From Desulfallas sp. Bu1-1 (lineage in GTDB: Bacteria; Bacillota; Desulfotomaculia; Desulfotomaculales; Desulfallaceae): 64,000 nucleotides of DNA. The number at the start of each line of letters is the position of its first letter. The stretch's first letter is position 1. The translations under genes were made by a program, and so were the position numbers. Location: the NCBI RefSeq assembly GCF_015594625.1, contig NZ_JADNRQ010000002.1, positions 186,001-250,000 of the forward strand. The letters run 5' to 3'. The notes under the pieces were generated by a model that saw nothing but the letters and a program-made list of their open reading frames with translations, did not search any database and was not told the DNA's origin. This document shows positions 1 to 8,274 of the stretch, one piece after another.

Positions 1-990
1 GAAAAAGTGCTTGCTGCGTGCCGGTGGATACCCGATCCCGGGATGATGCTGGTTGTAGAGGAGAAAAGAAAAGATGTCCTGCGCGGACTTTATTCCCAGG
101 GCTCTACCATGATTTTGCTGGCCTTGTTGTTGATGGTACTGTTAACTGTCCCTTTGAGTACCATCGTAACTCAAAGAGTGACTGAGCCGTTGCGCCAACT
201 GGCCAAAGAGGCCGACAAGATTGCCGCGGGTCACTTCGGGCACCAAATTGCAGTTACTTCCCGGGGAGAAGTTGAGATGTTGTCCCGGGCTTTTAACGAG
301 ATGTCTTTACGCTTGCAAGAATTCTATGCCCGGCTTACCCGGCAGATAGAACTGCTGGCGCAGCAAAAAGAAGAAATCATTAAACGCAACCAAGAGCTCG
401 AGGCGCTCCAGGAGCAACTTAAAGAGAACCAGGCAGAGCTTGAGGAAAAGAACCTTCGTCTTGAGGAAATAGCTCATATTGATGAGCTTACCCAGGTCCT
501 TAACCGCCGCGCATTAATGGAGCGGACCATGCTCGAATTGGAGCGGGCGCACAGGTATGCGCAGCCGGTGGCAATGATCATGATGGATGTGGATAAGTTT
601 AAACAGATCAATGATAACTGCGGGCACGCGTACGGAGATCTTGTGCTCAGTGACCTGGCCAAGTTGATTAAAACAACTGCCCGTGTATCCGACGTTGTGG
701 GACGCTATGGAGGAGATGAATTTGTTGTTGTTTTGCCCAATACGGATGAGGAGGCGGCATTTTCCTTTGCCCGAAGGGTTATTGAAAAAGTGAACAAGCA
801 TTCTTTTATCACTCCATTAGGGAGATTAGAGATAGGCGTAAGCCTTGGGGTTTCGGTATGGCAACCGGATAACGGTAACGGTAACCTTGAAGAACGAATG
901 CGGGTATTACTGCACCAGGCCGACATGGCTTTGTTGGAGTCAAAACGGCAAGGCCGCAACCGGGCTACATTGTACAGTAAGCATCATTAG
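1..990 (+). CDS. Diguanylate cyclase with HAMP domain (5' partial)
   Basis: Membrane-bound GGDEF protein that would make cyclic-di-GMP from two GTP. The reading frame is open from base 1, so the start and most of the sensor domain lie outside the window. Counting from the GTG codon at base 7: the end of an extracytoplasmic (Cache-like) segment, a membrane segment at about 34-56, a HAMP domain at about 57-105, a coiled coil at about 110-155, and a GGDEF domain at 156-327. The active motif is an intact RYGGDEF (235-239 for GGDEF). An RxxD inhibitory site (RVSD, 226-229) sits five residues before it, so product feedback inhibition is likely. It is one of only two plus-strand genes and faces the minus-strand genes to its right. 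Confidence 0.93.
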   Translation, partial: EKVLAACRWIPDPGMMLVVEEKRKDVLRGLYSQGSTMILLALLLMVLLTVPLSTIVTQRVTEPLRQLAKEADKIAAGHFGHQIAVTSRGEVEMLSRAFNEMSLRLQEFYARLTRQIELLAQQKEEIIKRNQELEALQEQLKENQAELEEKNLRLEEIAHIDELTQVLNRRALMERTMLELERAHRYAQPVAMIMMDVDKFKQINDNCGHAYGDLVLSDLAKLIKTTARVSDVVGRYGGDEFVVVLPNTDEEAAFSFARRVIEKVNKHSFITPLGRLEIGVSLGVSVWQPDNGNGNLEERMRVLLHQADMALLESKRQGRNRATLYSKHH

Positions 991-1087
991 GGTTGCAAAA
1001 CAAGATTTTTCGCTTGTCAAACCCCGAAATAGCTCAAAACCAGCAAAAATGGCAGAGAAATCCTGTTCTGCAACAATACTGATATTC

Positions 1088-1183
1088 ACTTCCAATAATC
1101 CAGGCCCACGTTGCGCCGGGCCCGATCCAGGTAAACCGCCCCCCGCCTCCCGCGCTTTTTGCGCACCCCGGCGCAAGGTTTCC
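1088..1183 (-). repeat. Duplicated copy of the trpS 3' end
   Basis: About 96 bp repeat the last codons of trpS (3804-3898) with only three substitutions and one extra C visible by eye. The extra C shifts the frame: the trpS tail ETLRRGAQKAREAG is conserved, then diverges, and the trpS stop codon is lost. Homology starts at ACTTCCAATAAT on the left and ends at AAGGTTTCC on the right. The copies are 2.7 kb apart in the same orientation, bracketing the ClC gene and the truncated DUF2953 gene. Near-identity suggests a fairly recent event. Confidence 0.85.
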
Positions 1184-1185
1184 GG

Positions 1186-1236
1186 GGCCACCAGTACCCC
1201 GACCACGATCATGCCCAACCAGATGTAATTGACCAT
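1186..1236 (-). pseudogene. spmA: spmA 5' remnant fused to a trpS 3' fragment
   Basis: The first 17 codons, MVNYIWLGMIVVGVLVA, match the start of spore maturation protein A (B. subtilis SpmA starts MVNIIWVSLTVIGLVFA, from memory). They follow a good ribosome-binding site (AAGGAGATTACAAGC then ATG at 1236). Immediately after the GCC codon the sequence switches to a copy of the trpS 3' end. The resulting open frame runs on to 940 without resembling SpmA again. The whole core of spmA and the usual downstream spmB are missing. This is a broken gene made by recombination; the junction lies at about 1183-1186. Confidence 0.7.
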
Positions 1237-1296
1237 GCTTGTAATCTCCTTGTATTATGGTATATTTAATCAATATGACCGGGTTGTCCCAAATAT

Positions 1297-1327
1297 AAAA
1301 AAATCCGGGCCGGTTTCCAGCCCGGGT
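1297..1327 (-). terminator. Terminator after ClC gene
   Basis: On the minus strand a nine-pair stem (CCGGGCTGG / CCGGCCCGG, loop AAA) is followed by seven T. It lies seven bases after the ClC stop codon. Confidence 0.85.
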
Positions 1328-1333
1328 TCTATG

Positions 1334-3118
1334 TCACCCAGTTTTATTTAATTCCTTCCCGCTTATTCCGACATCCTCAAGCTCGTCCTGCTGCAACAGC
1401 CCCCTGGTGTAAGCGCTGATGATGTCCGTTCTGGACAACAGCCCGACGACTTTTTTTTCGTTACCGGGATCAATAACCGGCAGTCGTCCGACATCGTGTT
1501 CGTTCATCCTTTTAACCGCCACGCTGATCGGCTCGTATGGCGTAACGGTCACCAGGTCGTGCGCGGCGATTTCTTGCACCGGTCTGTTCCCATCCCCGCC
1601 GGCAATTGCCTTTTCCAGTTCGTTCCGTGTAATAATACCACAAATATGCCCATGTCCGTTGATCACTGGAAAGCCCCGGTGGGGGCTGCCATGTACCAGT
1701 TTCCATGCTTCTTTGCAAGCAAAACCGGCGGGAATGGTTTCAATTTGGGCGGTCATCACATCCTTGACCAGCACGTTTTTCAGAATGTCGGGCCTCCTGG
1801 CGGCCTCAACGTCCAGGCCGCGCCTGATCAATTTAACCACATAGACATTGCTGGGGTATAATGTTTTAGCCACCACCGAACTGGTAATGCAGGCGATCAT
1901 GGTGGGCAAAATGATGTGGTAATCGTTGCTCATCTCAAAGAGCATAATGATTGCCGTGATCGGGGCGTGAGCGCTGCCCGCAATCACACCCCCCATGCCC
2001 ACCAGCGCGTACGCGGCGGGAATTTCGGCAACGTCGGGAAATAAGAAGTGGAAAAGATAGCCCAGTGTAGCGCCCAGCATGGTGCCCATGAACAACCCGG
2101 GTGCGAAAACGCCGCCGGAACCACCGGAGCCTATAGTAATGGAGGTAGCCAGCAATTTTAAAATCAACAGTGCTGCCGCAGTTTCCAAGGCCATTTTGCC
2201 GGCAATCGCGGCTTCAATACTTTCAAATCCCACTCCGAAAACATGCGGCGCGAACAGGCCGATGCAGCCCACAAACAATCCCCCAAGTGCGGGCTTCAAA
2301 TATTCGGGTACCTGTTTGATTAAATTAAACATGTCCTCGATTTTATAAAAAACTTTGATGTAATAAACCGAGAACAGGCCGCATGCCACCCCCAGTAGAG
2401 CGTAAAGAAACAGTTCCAGCGGGTGATTGAGCGGGTATGCCGGAACGGCGAATGCCGGGCTGGCGCCAAAAAAAATGATGCCGACAACCGCGGCGGCGAC
2501 GGATGAAATGATGACAAGCACCAGGTGATTGCCGGTAAAATCCCCCAGGATTACTTCCAAGGCAAACAACACGCCGCCAATGGGTGCGTTAAATGTTGCG
2601 GCAATGCCGCCGGCGGCGCCACATGCGACCAGTGCCCTCATTTTACGGGACGGCACCTTGAATAGTTGGCCCAGTGTGGAGCCAATGGCCGCACCGATGT
2701 GCACAATGGGCCCGACGCGGCCGGCTGAACCACCGGACCCGATGCACACCGCGGAAGCTAAAATTTTAAGCGGCACCACCCTGGGACGGATATAACCCCC
2801 GCGCACGGTCACCGAAGCGATGACCTCCCCGACGCCGGGTCCTTTCACCTCCCTGGCGAAAAAATATGTAATTGGTCCTACCACCAGGCCCCCCAGCGCG
2901 GGTAAAAGGATCACGTAATAATGCCCCAGAAATGGTAGCCACTGTTCCCCCCGGCCGAAAAACACCGCCTCGAAAAGAGCGATCATTTTACGGAAGGCAA
3001 CCGCGGCCAATCCGGTGCAAATGCCGGTAGTTACGGCCAGGGTCACCCGGTAAAGTTGTTCGTAAAACCCGGCGGCGCCTCCATTGTTTTTATCTTCGCC
3101 ATCCAGTAAACTAATCAT
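1334..3118 (-). CDS. ClC-family chloride channel with C-terminal CBS pair
   Basis: 594-residue multi-span chloride channel/transporter: N-terminal ClC membrane domain (about 20-430) followed by two CBS domains (about 450-585) that usually bind adenine nucleotides. ClC signatures are visible: GPGVGE (93-98), GSGGSAGRVGPIVHIG (127-142) and GSGGSGGVFAPG. The position that is the gating glutamate in the family (GREGP) is valine here (V135 in GRVGP). This argues against coupled proton exchange and for a passive or constitutively open conductance (inference). It sits between the truncated DUF2953 gene and the spmA remnant, where ytfJ/spmA-type genes would be expected in relatives, so it may have arrived with the rearrangement. 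It ends in a strong terminator. Confidence 0.92.
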   Translation of the reverse strand: MISLLDGEDKNNGGAAGFYEQLYRVTLAVTTGICTGLAAVAFRKMIALFEAVFFGRGEQWLPFLGHYYVILLPALGGLVVGPITYFFAREVKGPGVGEVIASVTVRGGYIRPRVVPLKILASAVCIGSGGSAGRVGPIVHIGAAIGSTLGQLFKVPSRKMRALVACGAAGGIAATFNAPIGGVLFALEVILGDFTGNHLVLVIISSVAAAVVGIIFFGASPAFAVPAYPLNHPLELFLYALLGVACGLFSVYYIKVFYKIEDMFNLIKQVPEYLKPALGGLFVGCIGLFAPHVFGVGFESIEAAIAGKMALETAAALLILKLLATSITIGSGGSGGVFAPGLFMGTMLGATLGYLFHFLFPDVAEIPAAYALVGMGGVIAGSAHAPITAIIMLFEMSNDYHIILPTMIACITSSVVAKTLYPSNVYVVKLIRRGLDVEAARRPDILKNVLVKDVMTAQIETIPAGFACKEAWKLVHGSPHRGFPVINGHGHICGIITRNELEKAIAGGDGNRPVQEIAAHDLVTVTPYEPISVAVKRMNEHDVGRLPVIDPGNEKKVVGLLSRTDIISAYTRGLLQQDELEDVGISGKELNKTG

Positions 3119-3162
3119 TTATATCACCGCAAACAAAGAAATAGGGTATCGCCTTCCCTGAC

Positions 3163-3684
3163 TCAAATTGGCCTTTTCTTTATTATATTGCATAACCCGG
3201 ACCGGCGCACCCTTTCGTGGATTGCCGCGGTGTCTGTTGTATACAGCCCCCTTTGTTTCATCCTTTCAAAATAAACAGACCCCGAAAAGGTGTATTTTTT
3301 GGCCAGCCCCTCCGGTTGTTTGATCTCCCGGTGCATAAAGCTGATTATGTCACCGGCGGCCAGGTCATCCGGCAGCGCCAACGGTTCCTTGCCGGCAAGC
3401 AGGCGCACGGCGTTGTGCCCGGCCAGCCTGGCCCGCAGTTTAAGCACCGGTCGTAAAGCGCGGAAGCCCAAACCGGCGGTGGACAACCGCAGGCGCAATT
3501 TAACCAGGCCCCATAACAGCGTCAAGCGCACTCCGGTTACCGGCGTCGAAAGTTTGAGCGCACGGTCCGGGCCGGAATTTTCCTCGCTGTTATAGGTGTA
3601 TTTGATGCTGATAATAACCGGGGAAGCCAGCAATAAAAAAAACAGCACCAGGCCAACGCCGGTAACAAGTAAAAAAATCCACAT
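3163..3684 (-). CDS. DUF2953 family protein, probably C-terminally truncated
   Basis: 173 residues with one N-terminal membrane segment (about 3-27), then a basic region rich in Leu/Arg typical of DUF2953 proteins that lie beside ytfJ in spore-forming Firmicutes. Family members generally exceed 200 residues and continue with a conserved W-x-T-x-x-G-x-G-D-A region. Here the recognisable part stops near residue 145 and the last 25 or so residues (RGLYTTDTAAIHERV onwards) do not resemble the family. No ytfJ follows. I infer a gene cut short by the same rearrangement that left the spmA remnant. Function unknown; it may still be expressed. Confidence 0.6.
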   Translation of the reverse strand: MWIFLLVTGVGLVLFFLLLASPVIISIKYTYNSEENSGPDRALKLSTPVTGVRLTLLWGLVKLRLRLSTAGLGFRALRPVLKLRARLAGHNAVRLLAGKEPLALPDDLAAGDIISFMHREIKQPEGLAKKYTFSGSVYFERMKQRGLYTTDTAAIHERVRRSGLCNIIKKRPI

Positions 3685-3754
3685 GTTTTACCCCTTGCCT
3701 TATTTTGCCGGCGCTGCCCGGCAAATATGCGCACCGTCACAGTATATTTTAAAA

Positions 3755-3791
3755 ATGGGACGGTTATATTTAACAAAGCACCTGTCCCAAT
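3755..3791 (-). terminator. Probable terminator after trpS
   Basis: On the minus strand TGGGACAGG pairs with CCGTCCCA across an AT-rich loop, followed by TTTTTAAAA. It lies directly downstream of the trpS stop. The long loop makes it imperfect. Confidence 0.5.
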
Positions 3792-3801
3792 AGATTTAGC
3801 T

Positions 3802-4773
3802 TTACTTCCAATAATCCAGGCCCACGTTGCGCCGGGCCCGCTCCAGGTAAACCGCCCCCGCCTCCCGCGCTTTTTGTGCACCACGGCGCAAGGTTTCCAG
3901 CACATAAGGTTTATTTGCAGCCAGTCTTTCCCGTTCTTTCCGGTACGGGGCGAAATACTCCCAGATGACGCCAAACAGTTCCTTCTTGACCTCCCCGTAT
4001 TTAAGGCCGGGAGTCAGAAACCGCTCTTTAAGCGCGGCTTTTTCCTGTTCGCTTAAAAAGAGGGCATACAAGTCGAACAGCACATTGCCCTCAATGGGCT
4101 TTGGCTCGTCCACCGGAGTGGAATCGGTTTTGATGCTCATTACTTTTTTACGCAGGGTTTTTTCGTCGGCGAAGATTTCTATGGTATTCCCGTAAGACTT
4201 GGACATTTTTTGGCCGTCGATGCCCGGCACCAGGGCCACGTCTTCCGCTATGTCCGGCTCCGGGACGACAAATGTTTCCCCGTAAGTGTTGTTGAACCGG
4301 ATGGCGATATCCCGGGCCACTTCCAGGTGCTGCTTTTGGTCCTTCCCCACCGGAACCTTTTCCCCGCCGAAAAGCAAAATATCCGCCGCCATCAGCACCG
4401 GGTAGGAAAACAACCCGTGGCTGGCCGGTATTCCCTTGGCTGTTTTGTCTTTATAGGAGTGGCAGCGTTCCAGAAGCCCCATTCCCGTGACGTTGGACAG
4501 CAGCCAGGTCAGCTCGGTCACCTCGGGCACATCGGACTGGACCCAGAACACCGATTTTTCCGGGTCAAGGCCCAGGGCCAGGAAATCACAGGCCGCTTCA
4601 AAAGTCCGTTGTCTCAATAAACCGGCGTCGAACACGGTAGTTAAAGCATGGTAGTTCACCAGAAAGCAAAACAATTCGTTGTTTTCCTGGTACTCCACCA
4701 TTCTTCTCATCATCCCGAAATAATTGCCCAGGTGTAGCGATCCCGAAGGCTGGATACCCGATAAAACGCGCAT
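3802..4773 (-). CDS. trpS: Tryptophan--tRNA ligase
   Basis: 323-residue class I aminoacyl-tRNA synthetase charging tRNA-Trp, of normal length for bacterial TrpS. The HIGH-type motif is HLGN (14-17) in PSGSLHLGNYFG, and the KMSKS loop is intact (189-193, GQKMSKSYGN). The start is the ATG of MRVLSGIQPSG, the canonical TrpS N-terminus. It follows the site-2 protease gene by about 47 bases, too little room for a T-box leader, so it is probably co-transcribed. Its last ~95 bp are duplicated at 1088-1183. Confidence 0.97.
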   Translation of the reverse strand: MRVLSGIQPSGSLHLGNYFGMMRRMVEYQENNELFCFLVNYHALTTVFDAGLLRQRTFEAACDFLALGLDPEKSVFWVQSDVPEVTELTWLLSNVTGMGLLERCHSYKDKTAKGIPASHGLFSYPVLMAADILLFGGEKVPVGKDQKQHLEVARDIAIRFNNTYGETFVVPEPDIAEDVALVPGIDGQKMSKSYGNTIEIFADEKTLRKKVMSIKTDSTPVDEPKPIEGNVLFDLYALFLSEQEKAALKERFLTPGLKYGEVKKELFGVIWEYFAPYRKERERLAANKPYVLETLRRGAQKAREAGAVYLERARRNVGLDYWK

Positions 4774-4820
4774 AGCTGGTCCCCTTTTCCGTATGGTATG
4801 GATTTGCCTGCTTTAAGGCA

Positions 4821-5438
4821 TTAAATTATTTTTGCTATAGCCAGTAATATATTAACAATAAAATTCACCACCGGCCACAGGATTTTTCCCAAAATCCCGG
4901 TGAAAAGCAATAAAAGCAAGATAATTGTACCGTACGTTTCCATCTGGTAGAGGAAATGGGATTGGCGCGGCAGCAGGCCGGCCAGTATTTTCGACCCGTC
5001 CAGGGGCGGCACCGGGATCAGGTTGAACACGGCCAAAACAACGTTAATCTGTAAAGCCAGCAGTAAAAAATAATACCCGTAAGGAATCAGGTGAGTTACT
5101 CCCGTGCCCAACAACAAGGCTGTAACCAGGGCCACCAGCAAATTGGCGGCAGGGCCGGCCAGCGCGATCATCAACATCCCCCGGGCGGGGTCGCCGCGCA
5201 GGTTGTAGGGATTGACCGGCACCGGCTTGGCCCAGCCGAACCGGAATAAAACCAGCATCAAGAATCCCACCGGATCGATATGCGCCAGGGGGTTCAGGGT
5301 CAGCCGGCCCTGGTACCTGGCCGTGCGATCGCCCAGGCGATCGGCCACCCACCCGTGGGCGAATTCATGAAAGGTCAGGCCCACCAGTATTGCCGGCAGC
5401 AAAAGCAGTAGTTCTCGCAGGCTGGGGAAATCTAACAT
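4821..5438 (-). CDS. Site-2 protease family protein (M50)
   Basis: 205-residue membrane metalloprotease. The zinc motif HEFAH is at 24-28 inside the first membrane segment, and the second catalytic motif NLIPVPPLDG is at 139-148 (Asp147 as likely third ligand). About five membrane segments fill the protein. It belongs to the compact, PDZ-less S2P group common in Firmicutes next to trpS and segregation genes. Its start overlaps the end of the polymerase gene by seven bases, indicating translational coupling. Substrate unknown. Confidence 0.93.
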   Translation of the reverse strand: MLDFPSLRELLLLLPAILVGLTFHEFAHGWVADRLGDRTARYQGRLTLNPLAHIDPVGFLMLVLFRFGWAKPVPVNPYNLRGDPARGMLMIALAGPAANLLVALVTALLLGTGVTHLIPYGYYFLLLALQINVVLAVFNLIPVPPLDGSKILAGLLPRQSHFLYQMETYGTIILLLLLFTGILGKILWPVVNFIVNILLAIAKII

Positions 5439-8071
5439 TTCTTTTCTCCTCCGGTTACCCTGGACAGGTAATTACGCACAAAAAATTGTTCTTCCTCCTC
5501 GGTCCGCACATTGCCGTCCAGGCGCTCCCGCCATAGCGCGTCAAGCGTTTCCCTGTACAGGGGGCCGGGCGGGTAACCGAGTTTTTTAATATATTTTCCG
5601 TTAATCGTAGGTTTGCTATCCATTATGGTATTCAACAGTTGCCGGAATCGTTCCTTGATCCAGTCCTCTTCCAGAATAGCCAGCAACATGGGGTAGGATT
5701 CACGGGGCATTTCCAGCAGCACACCCGCCAGTTGACTGGTTTTAACATCCTCCGGAGCCTTCCAGATCATCGCTATGGCTTCGCGCCATCCCTTAAGGGC
5801 GGCCAGCACTTTCCCGGTCTGCCGTTTGCTCAGGTGATACCTTTCGCAAATCCCGCGGGCCACTTCCATATCCGACCAGTGCAGTGCAGCAATCAGGTGC
5901 GGCAGCCACTTTTCCGAAGTTTGAAAGTAACCCCATGAGTCAAGCAGGTCCATGGACTGGCTTAAATCCCTCAGCACCGGGTCGACTTCCCAGTAATTCA
6001 CGCCCGGGAAAATAAAGGACCAGACCTTTAACTCCTCCAGGCGCCGCAACATCGGGGCCGCTTCCCTTTCCACCAGGATATGCTTCAGCTCTTCCCAGAT
6101 GCGCTCGGGGGTCACCCGGGCCAGTACGGACTGGCGCACCGCTTCCTTTAAAAATTTAAGGGTTTGCTGTTCGATTTTAAAACCGTACCTTTGTTCAAAG
6201 CGGACGGCTCGAAGAATCCTGATGGGATCCTCAATGAAACTTAAATTATGCAGCACCCTGATCAGGCCCTGCTCCAGATCTTCCCGGCCGTTAAAAAAGT
6301 CAACGATATTGCCGAACTTTTTATCGTTTAAACACACGGCCATGGCGTTGATGGTAAAATCACGCCGGTACAGGTCCTGGTGCAGGGAAGAGCTCTCCAC
6401 CTGGGGCAGGGCGGCCGGGTAAGCGTAAAACTCCAGCCTGGCGGTGGCCACGTCGATTTTAAATTCCTCTGAGAATACCACCTCGGCAGTGCCGAATTGC
6501 TTGTGCACCCTGACCCGGGCGCCATGGTGTTCGCCAAGGGCCTCGGCCAGCAAGATGCCGTCCCCTTCAACCACAAGGTCCACGTCCAGGCTGGCGTGGC
6601 CGAGCAAAACGTCCCGAACCAACCCCCCGGCGGCGTAAACCTTGTAATTCATCTCATCCGCTATTTTTCCCGCCTGCTTCAAAATACCCCACACCGTGGG
6701 GGACAAATTCTTGCGCATGATCCAGCTGATATTCCGACGGGTGAGCTGGGAACCGTTATTGTAGATGGTTTTGTGCCTGTTTTGCACTTCGCCGTGCAGC
6801 GTGCGCAGTACGTCGGTGCGGGAGACGATGCCCACCAGCTTGCCGTCATCAACCACAGGAACCCGCCCGATATCGTGGTTGATCATCAACTGCTGCACCT
6901 CGGAAACCGGCATGTCGCTCGGTACGGACACAACCCGCACGCTCATAAACCCTTTCACGGGAGCATGTCCCAGGCCGTGATGGTTGGCTTTTTCCACGTC
7001 GCGGCGGGAGATTACCCCAATCAGTTTGTCCCCTTTAACCACGGGCAAGCCGGTGTGCCCGTAGCGCAACATAATCGTGCCCGCCTCGGCGATACTCATT
7101 TCGGGGGTTACCGTTTTCACCGGCGAGGACATGATGTCGGCGGCACAAAGCGGCGGCCTGACCTTTTTATAAATCACATCCAGCAGTTCCCATACTATGT
7201 CCTCGACGTTTCCATTCTTTACAGTGGCGGATGCCGCACCGGCGTGCCCCCCTCCGCCAAAGTGTTTTAATATTTCGGCTACATTGGCCTGGGGGATACT
7301 GCTCCGGCCTGCAATATGCACCCGGTCGTCCATCTCGGCCAGGACAAAAACCACGTCGATGCGTTCAATTTCCGAGATCATGTGGTTGATCATGGACAGG
7401 CCGACCACAAATTCATCTGTTTTGGCCCGGGCCAGCAAAACTTTGACCCCGTTGATCTGGTGCAGGTCGGCATTATTGAGCAGTTCCTTAAGCAGCTTTT
7501 TCTGCTCGTCCGTCATCGGCCGGCCCAGAAATTCCGCCACCACCGCCAGGTTGGCGCCTTTTTTCAGCAGGTAGGAAACAGCTTCGGCATCCCGGTGCGT
7601 GGTATTGGTGAACATCAGCGACCCGGTATCGCCGTAAATGCCCAGGGCGAAGATGGTGGCCTCCAGGGATGTCAGGGATAAACCGGCTTCCTTGATTTTT
7701 TCCACCAGCAGGGTAACGGTCGCCCCCACCGGGTCAACCACTTCCACAGAACCCCTCACGTCGCCTTCCATCCAGGGGTGATGGTCGTAGATATGCACGT
7801 CGACCCCGGGTTTGCTTAAGATATCGCCGATTTTACCCACCCGGCGGGGGTTCTTGGTATCCACCATTACAACCCTTTTAACCTGCCCCAAATCAATTTG
7901 CCTGATGTTGTAAACGTTCAAGGTATCTTTATGCAGCGATACGAATTCTTCCACGTTGCGGGAAAGTTTGCCCGGCAGCACCATCTTGGCTTCCGGGTAC
8001 AATTTTTGAGCCGCCACCATGGCGGCGAGACCGTCCATATCGGTATTGGTATGAGTGGTAATGATTTCCAA
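5432..8071 (-). CDS. DHH-CBS-tRNA nucleotidyltransferase/poly(A) polymerase fusion
   Basis: 879 residues from the TTG start at 8071, which follows GGAGGAAGA at good spacing; upstream codons look non-coding. Domains in order: DHH/DHHA1 phosphoesterase (about 1-310; TNTDMDG at 9-14, DHH at 96-98); a pair of CBS domains (about 320-440); and a class II nucleotidyltransferase of CCA-adding/poly(A) polymerase type (about 460-700, with VDLVVEGDG and RRDFTINAMAV) plus its RNA-binding C-terminus. Proteins of this architecture and length (about 880) recur in Clostridia and deltaproteobacteria and include A-adding enzymes for tRNA 3' ends. The role of the DHH part is unclear; oligonucleotide or cyclic dinucleotide hydrolysis is possible. 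A sigma-A-like promoter precedes it. Confidence 0.92.
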   Translation of the reverse strand: MEIITTHTNTDMDGLAAMVAAQKLYPEAKMVLPGKLSRNVEEFVSLHKDTLNVYNIRQIDLGQVKRVVMVDTKNPRRVGKIGDILSKPGVDVHIYDHHPWMEGDVRGSVEVVDPVGATVTLLVEKIKEAGLSLTSLEATIFALGIYGDTGSLMFTNTTHRDAEAVSYLLKKGANLAVVAEFLGRPMTDEQKKLLKELLNNADLHQINGVKVLLARAKTDEFVVGLSMINHMISEIERIDVVFVLAEMDDRVHIAGRSSIPQANVAEILKHFGGGGHAGAASATVKNGNVEDIVWELLDVIYKKVRPPLCAADIMSSPVKTVTPEMSIAEAGTIMLRYGHTGLPVVKGDKLIGVISRRDVEKANHHGLGHAPVKGFMSVRVVSVPSDMPVSEVQQLMINHDIGRVPVVDDGKLVGIVSRTDVLRTLHGEVQNRHKTIYNNGSQLTRRNISWIMRKNLSPTVWGILKQAGKIADEMNYKVYAAGGLVRDVLLGHASLDVDLVVEGDGILLAEALGEHHGARVRVHKQFGTAEVVFSEEFKIDVATARLEFYAYPAALPQVESSSLHQDLYRRDFTINAMAVCLNDKKFGNIVDFFNGREDLEQGLIRVLHNLSFIEDPIRILRAVRFEQRYGFKIEQQTLKFLKEAVRQSVLARVTPERIWEELKHILVEREAAPMLRRLEELKVWSFIFPGVNYWEVDPVLRDLSQSMDLLDSWGYFQTSEKWLPHLIAALHWSDMEVARGICERYHLSKRQTGKVLAALKGWREAIAMIWKAPEDVKTSQLAGVLLEMPRESYPMLLAILEEDWIKERFRQLLNTIMDSKPTINGKYIKKLGYPPGPLYRETLDALWRERLDGNVRTEEEEQFFVRNYLSRVTGGEKKC

Positions 8072-8125
8072 AACCCATCTTCCTCCACCGGACACAATTA
8101 TTTTTGTTTGTCGCATTAGTTTCAT

Positions 8126-8155
8126 ATTATACCATATTTGCCCGCCCGGTGTGAA
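8126..8155 (-). promoter_or_regulatory. Candidate sigma-A promoter for the DHH-CBS-polyA polymerase operon
   Basis: Minus strand TTCACA, 18 bases, then a consensus TATAAT about 55 bases before the TTG start. It lies after the lysA terminator, so it would drive the polymerase, site-2 protease and trpS genes. Confidence 0.55.
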
Positions 8156-8194
8156 AAAAAATACCCTGCAGGTGTTCAAAAGACCCTGCGGGGC
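8153..8194 (-). terminator. Terminator after lysA
   Basis: Minus strand CCCGCAGG pairs with CCTGCAGGG (one bulge) and is followed by TATTTTTTTT. It lies about 80 bases past the lysA stop. Confidence 0.65.
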
Positions 8195-8206
8195 ATTTTC
8201 CTCAGG

Positions 8207-8262
8207 CTCCGCATCCAGTGCTCCTTTCGCTCCAGAAAGCCACCGGATCACCTGCCGCTGTG
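8207..8262. repeat. Dispersed intergenic repeat, family B, copy 1
   Basis: About 56 bp beginning CTCCGCATCCAGTGCTCC and ending CCGCTGTGG match 32621-32676 with a handful of changes. Both copies are in gene-free DNA and share CTCCAGAAA and CCGGATC blocks. Function unknown. Confidence 0.7.
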
Positions 8263-8274
8263 GTGATTTGACAA

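Noticed and set aside
940-1236. A 98-residue open frame on the minus strand
   Set aside because: Only its first 17 codons are spmA-like; the rest is trpS tail in a shifted frame plus unrelated sequence overlapping the cyclase gene. It is treated as a scar, not a gene.
4774-4820. T-box leader for trpS
   Set aside because: Only 47 bases separate trpS from the upstream gene, and no T-box sequence or terminator is present.
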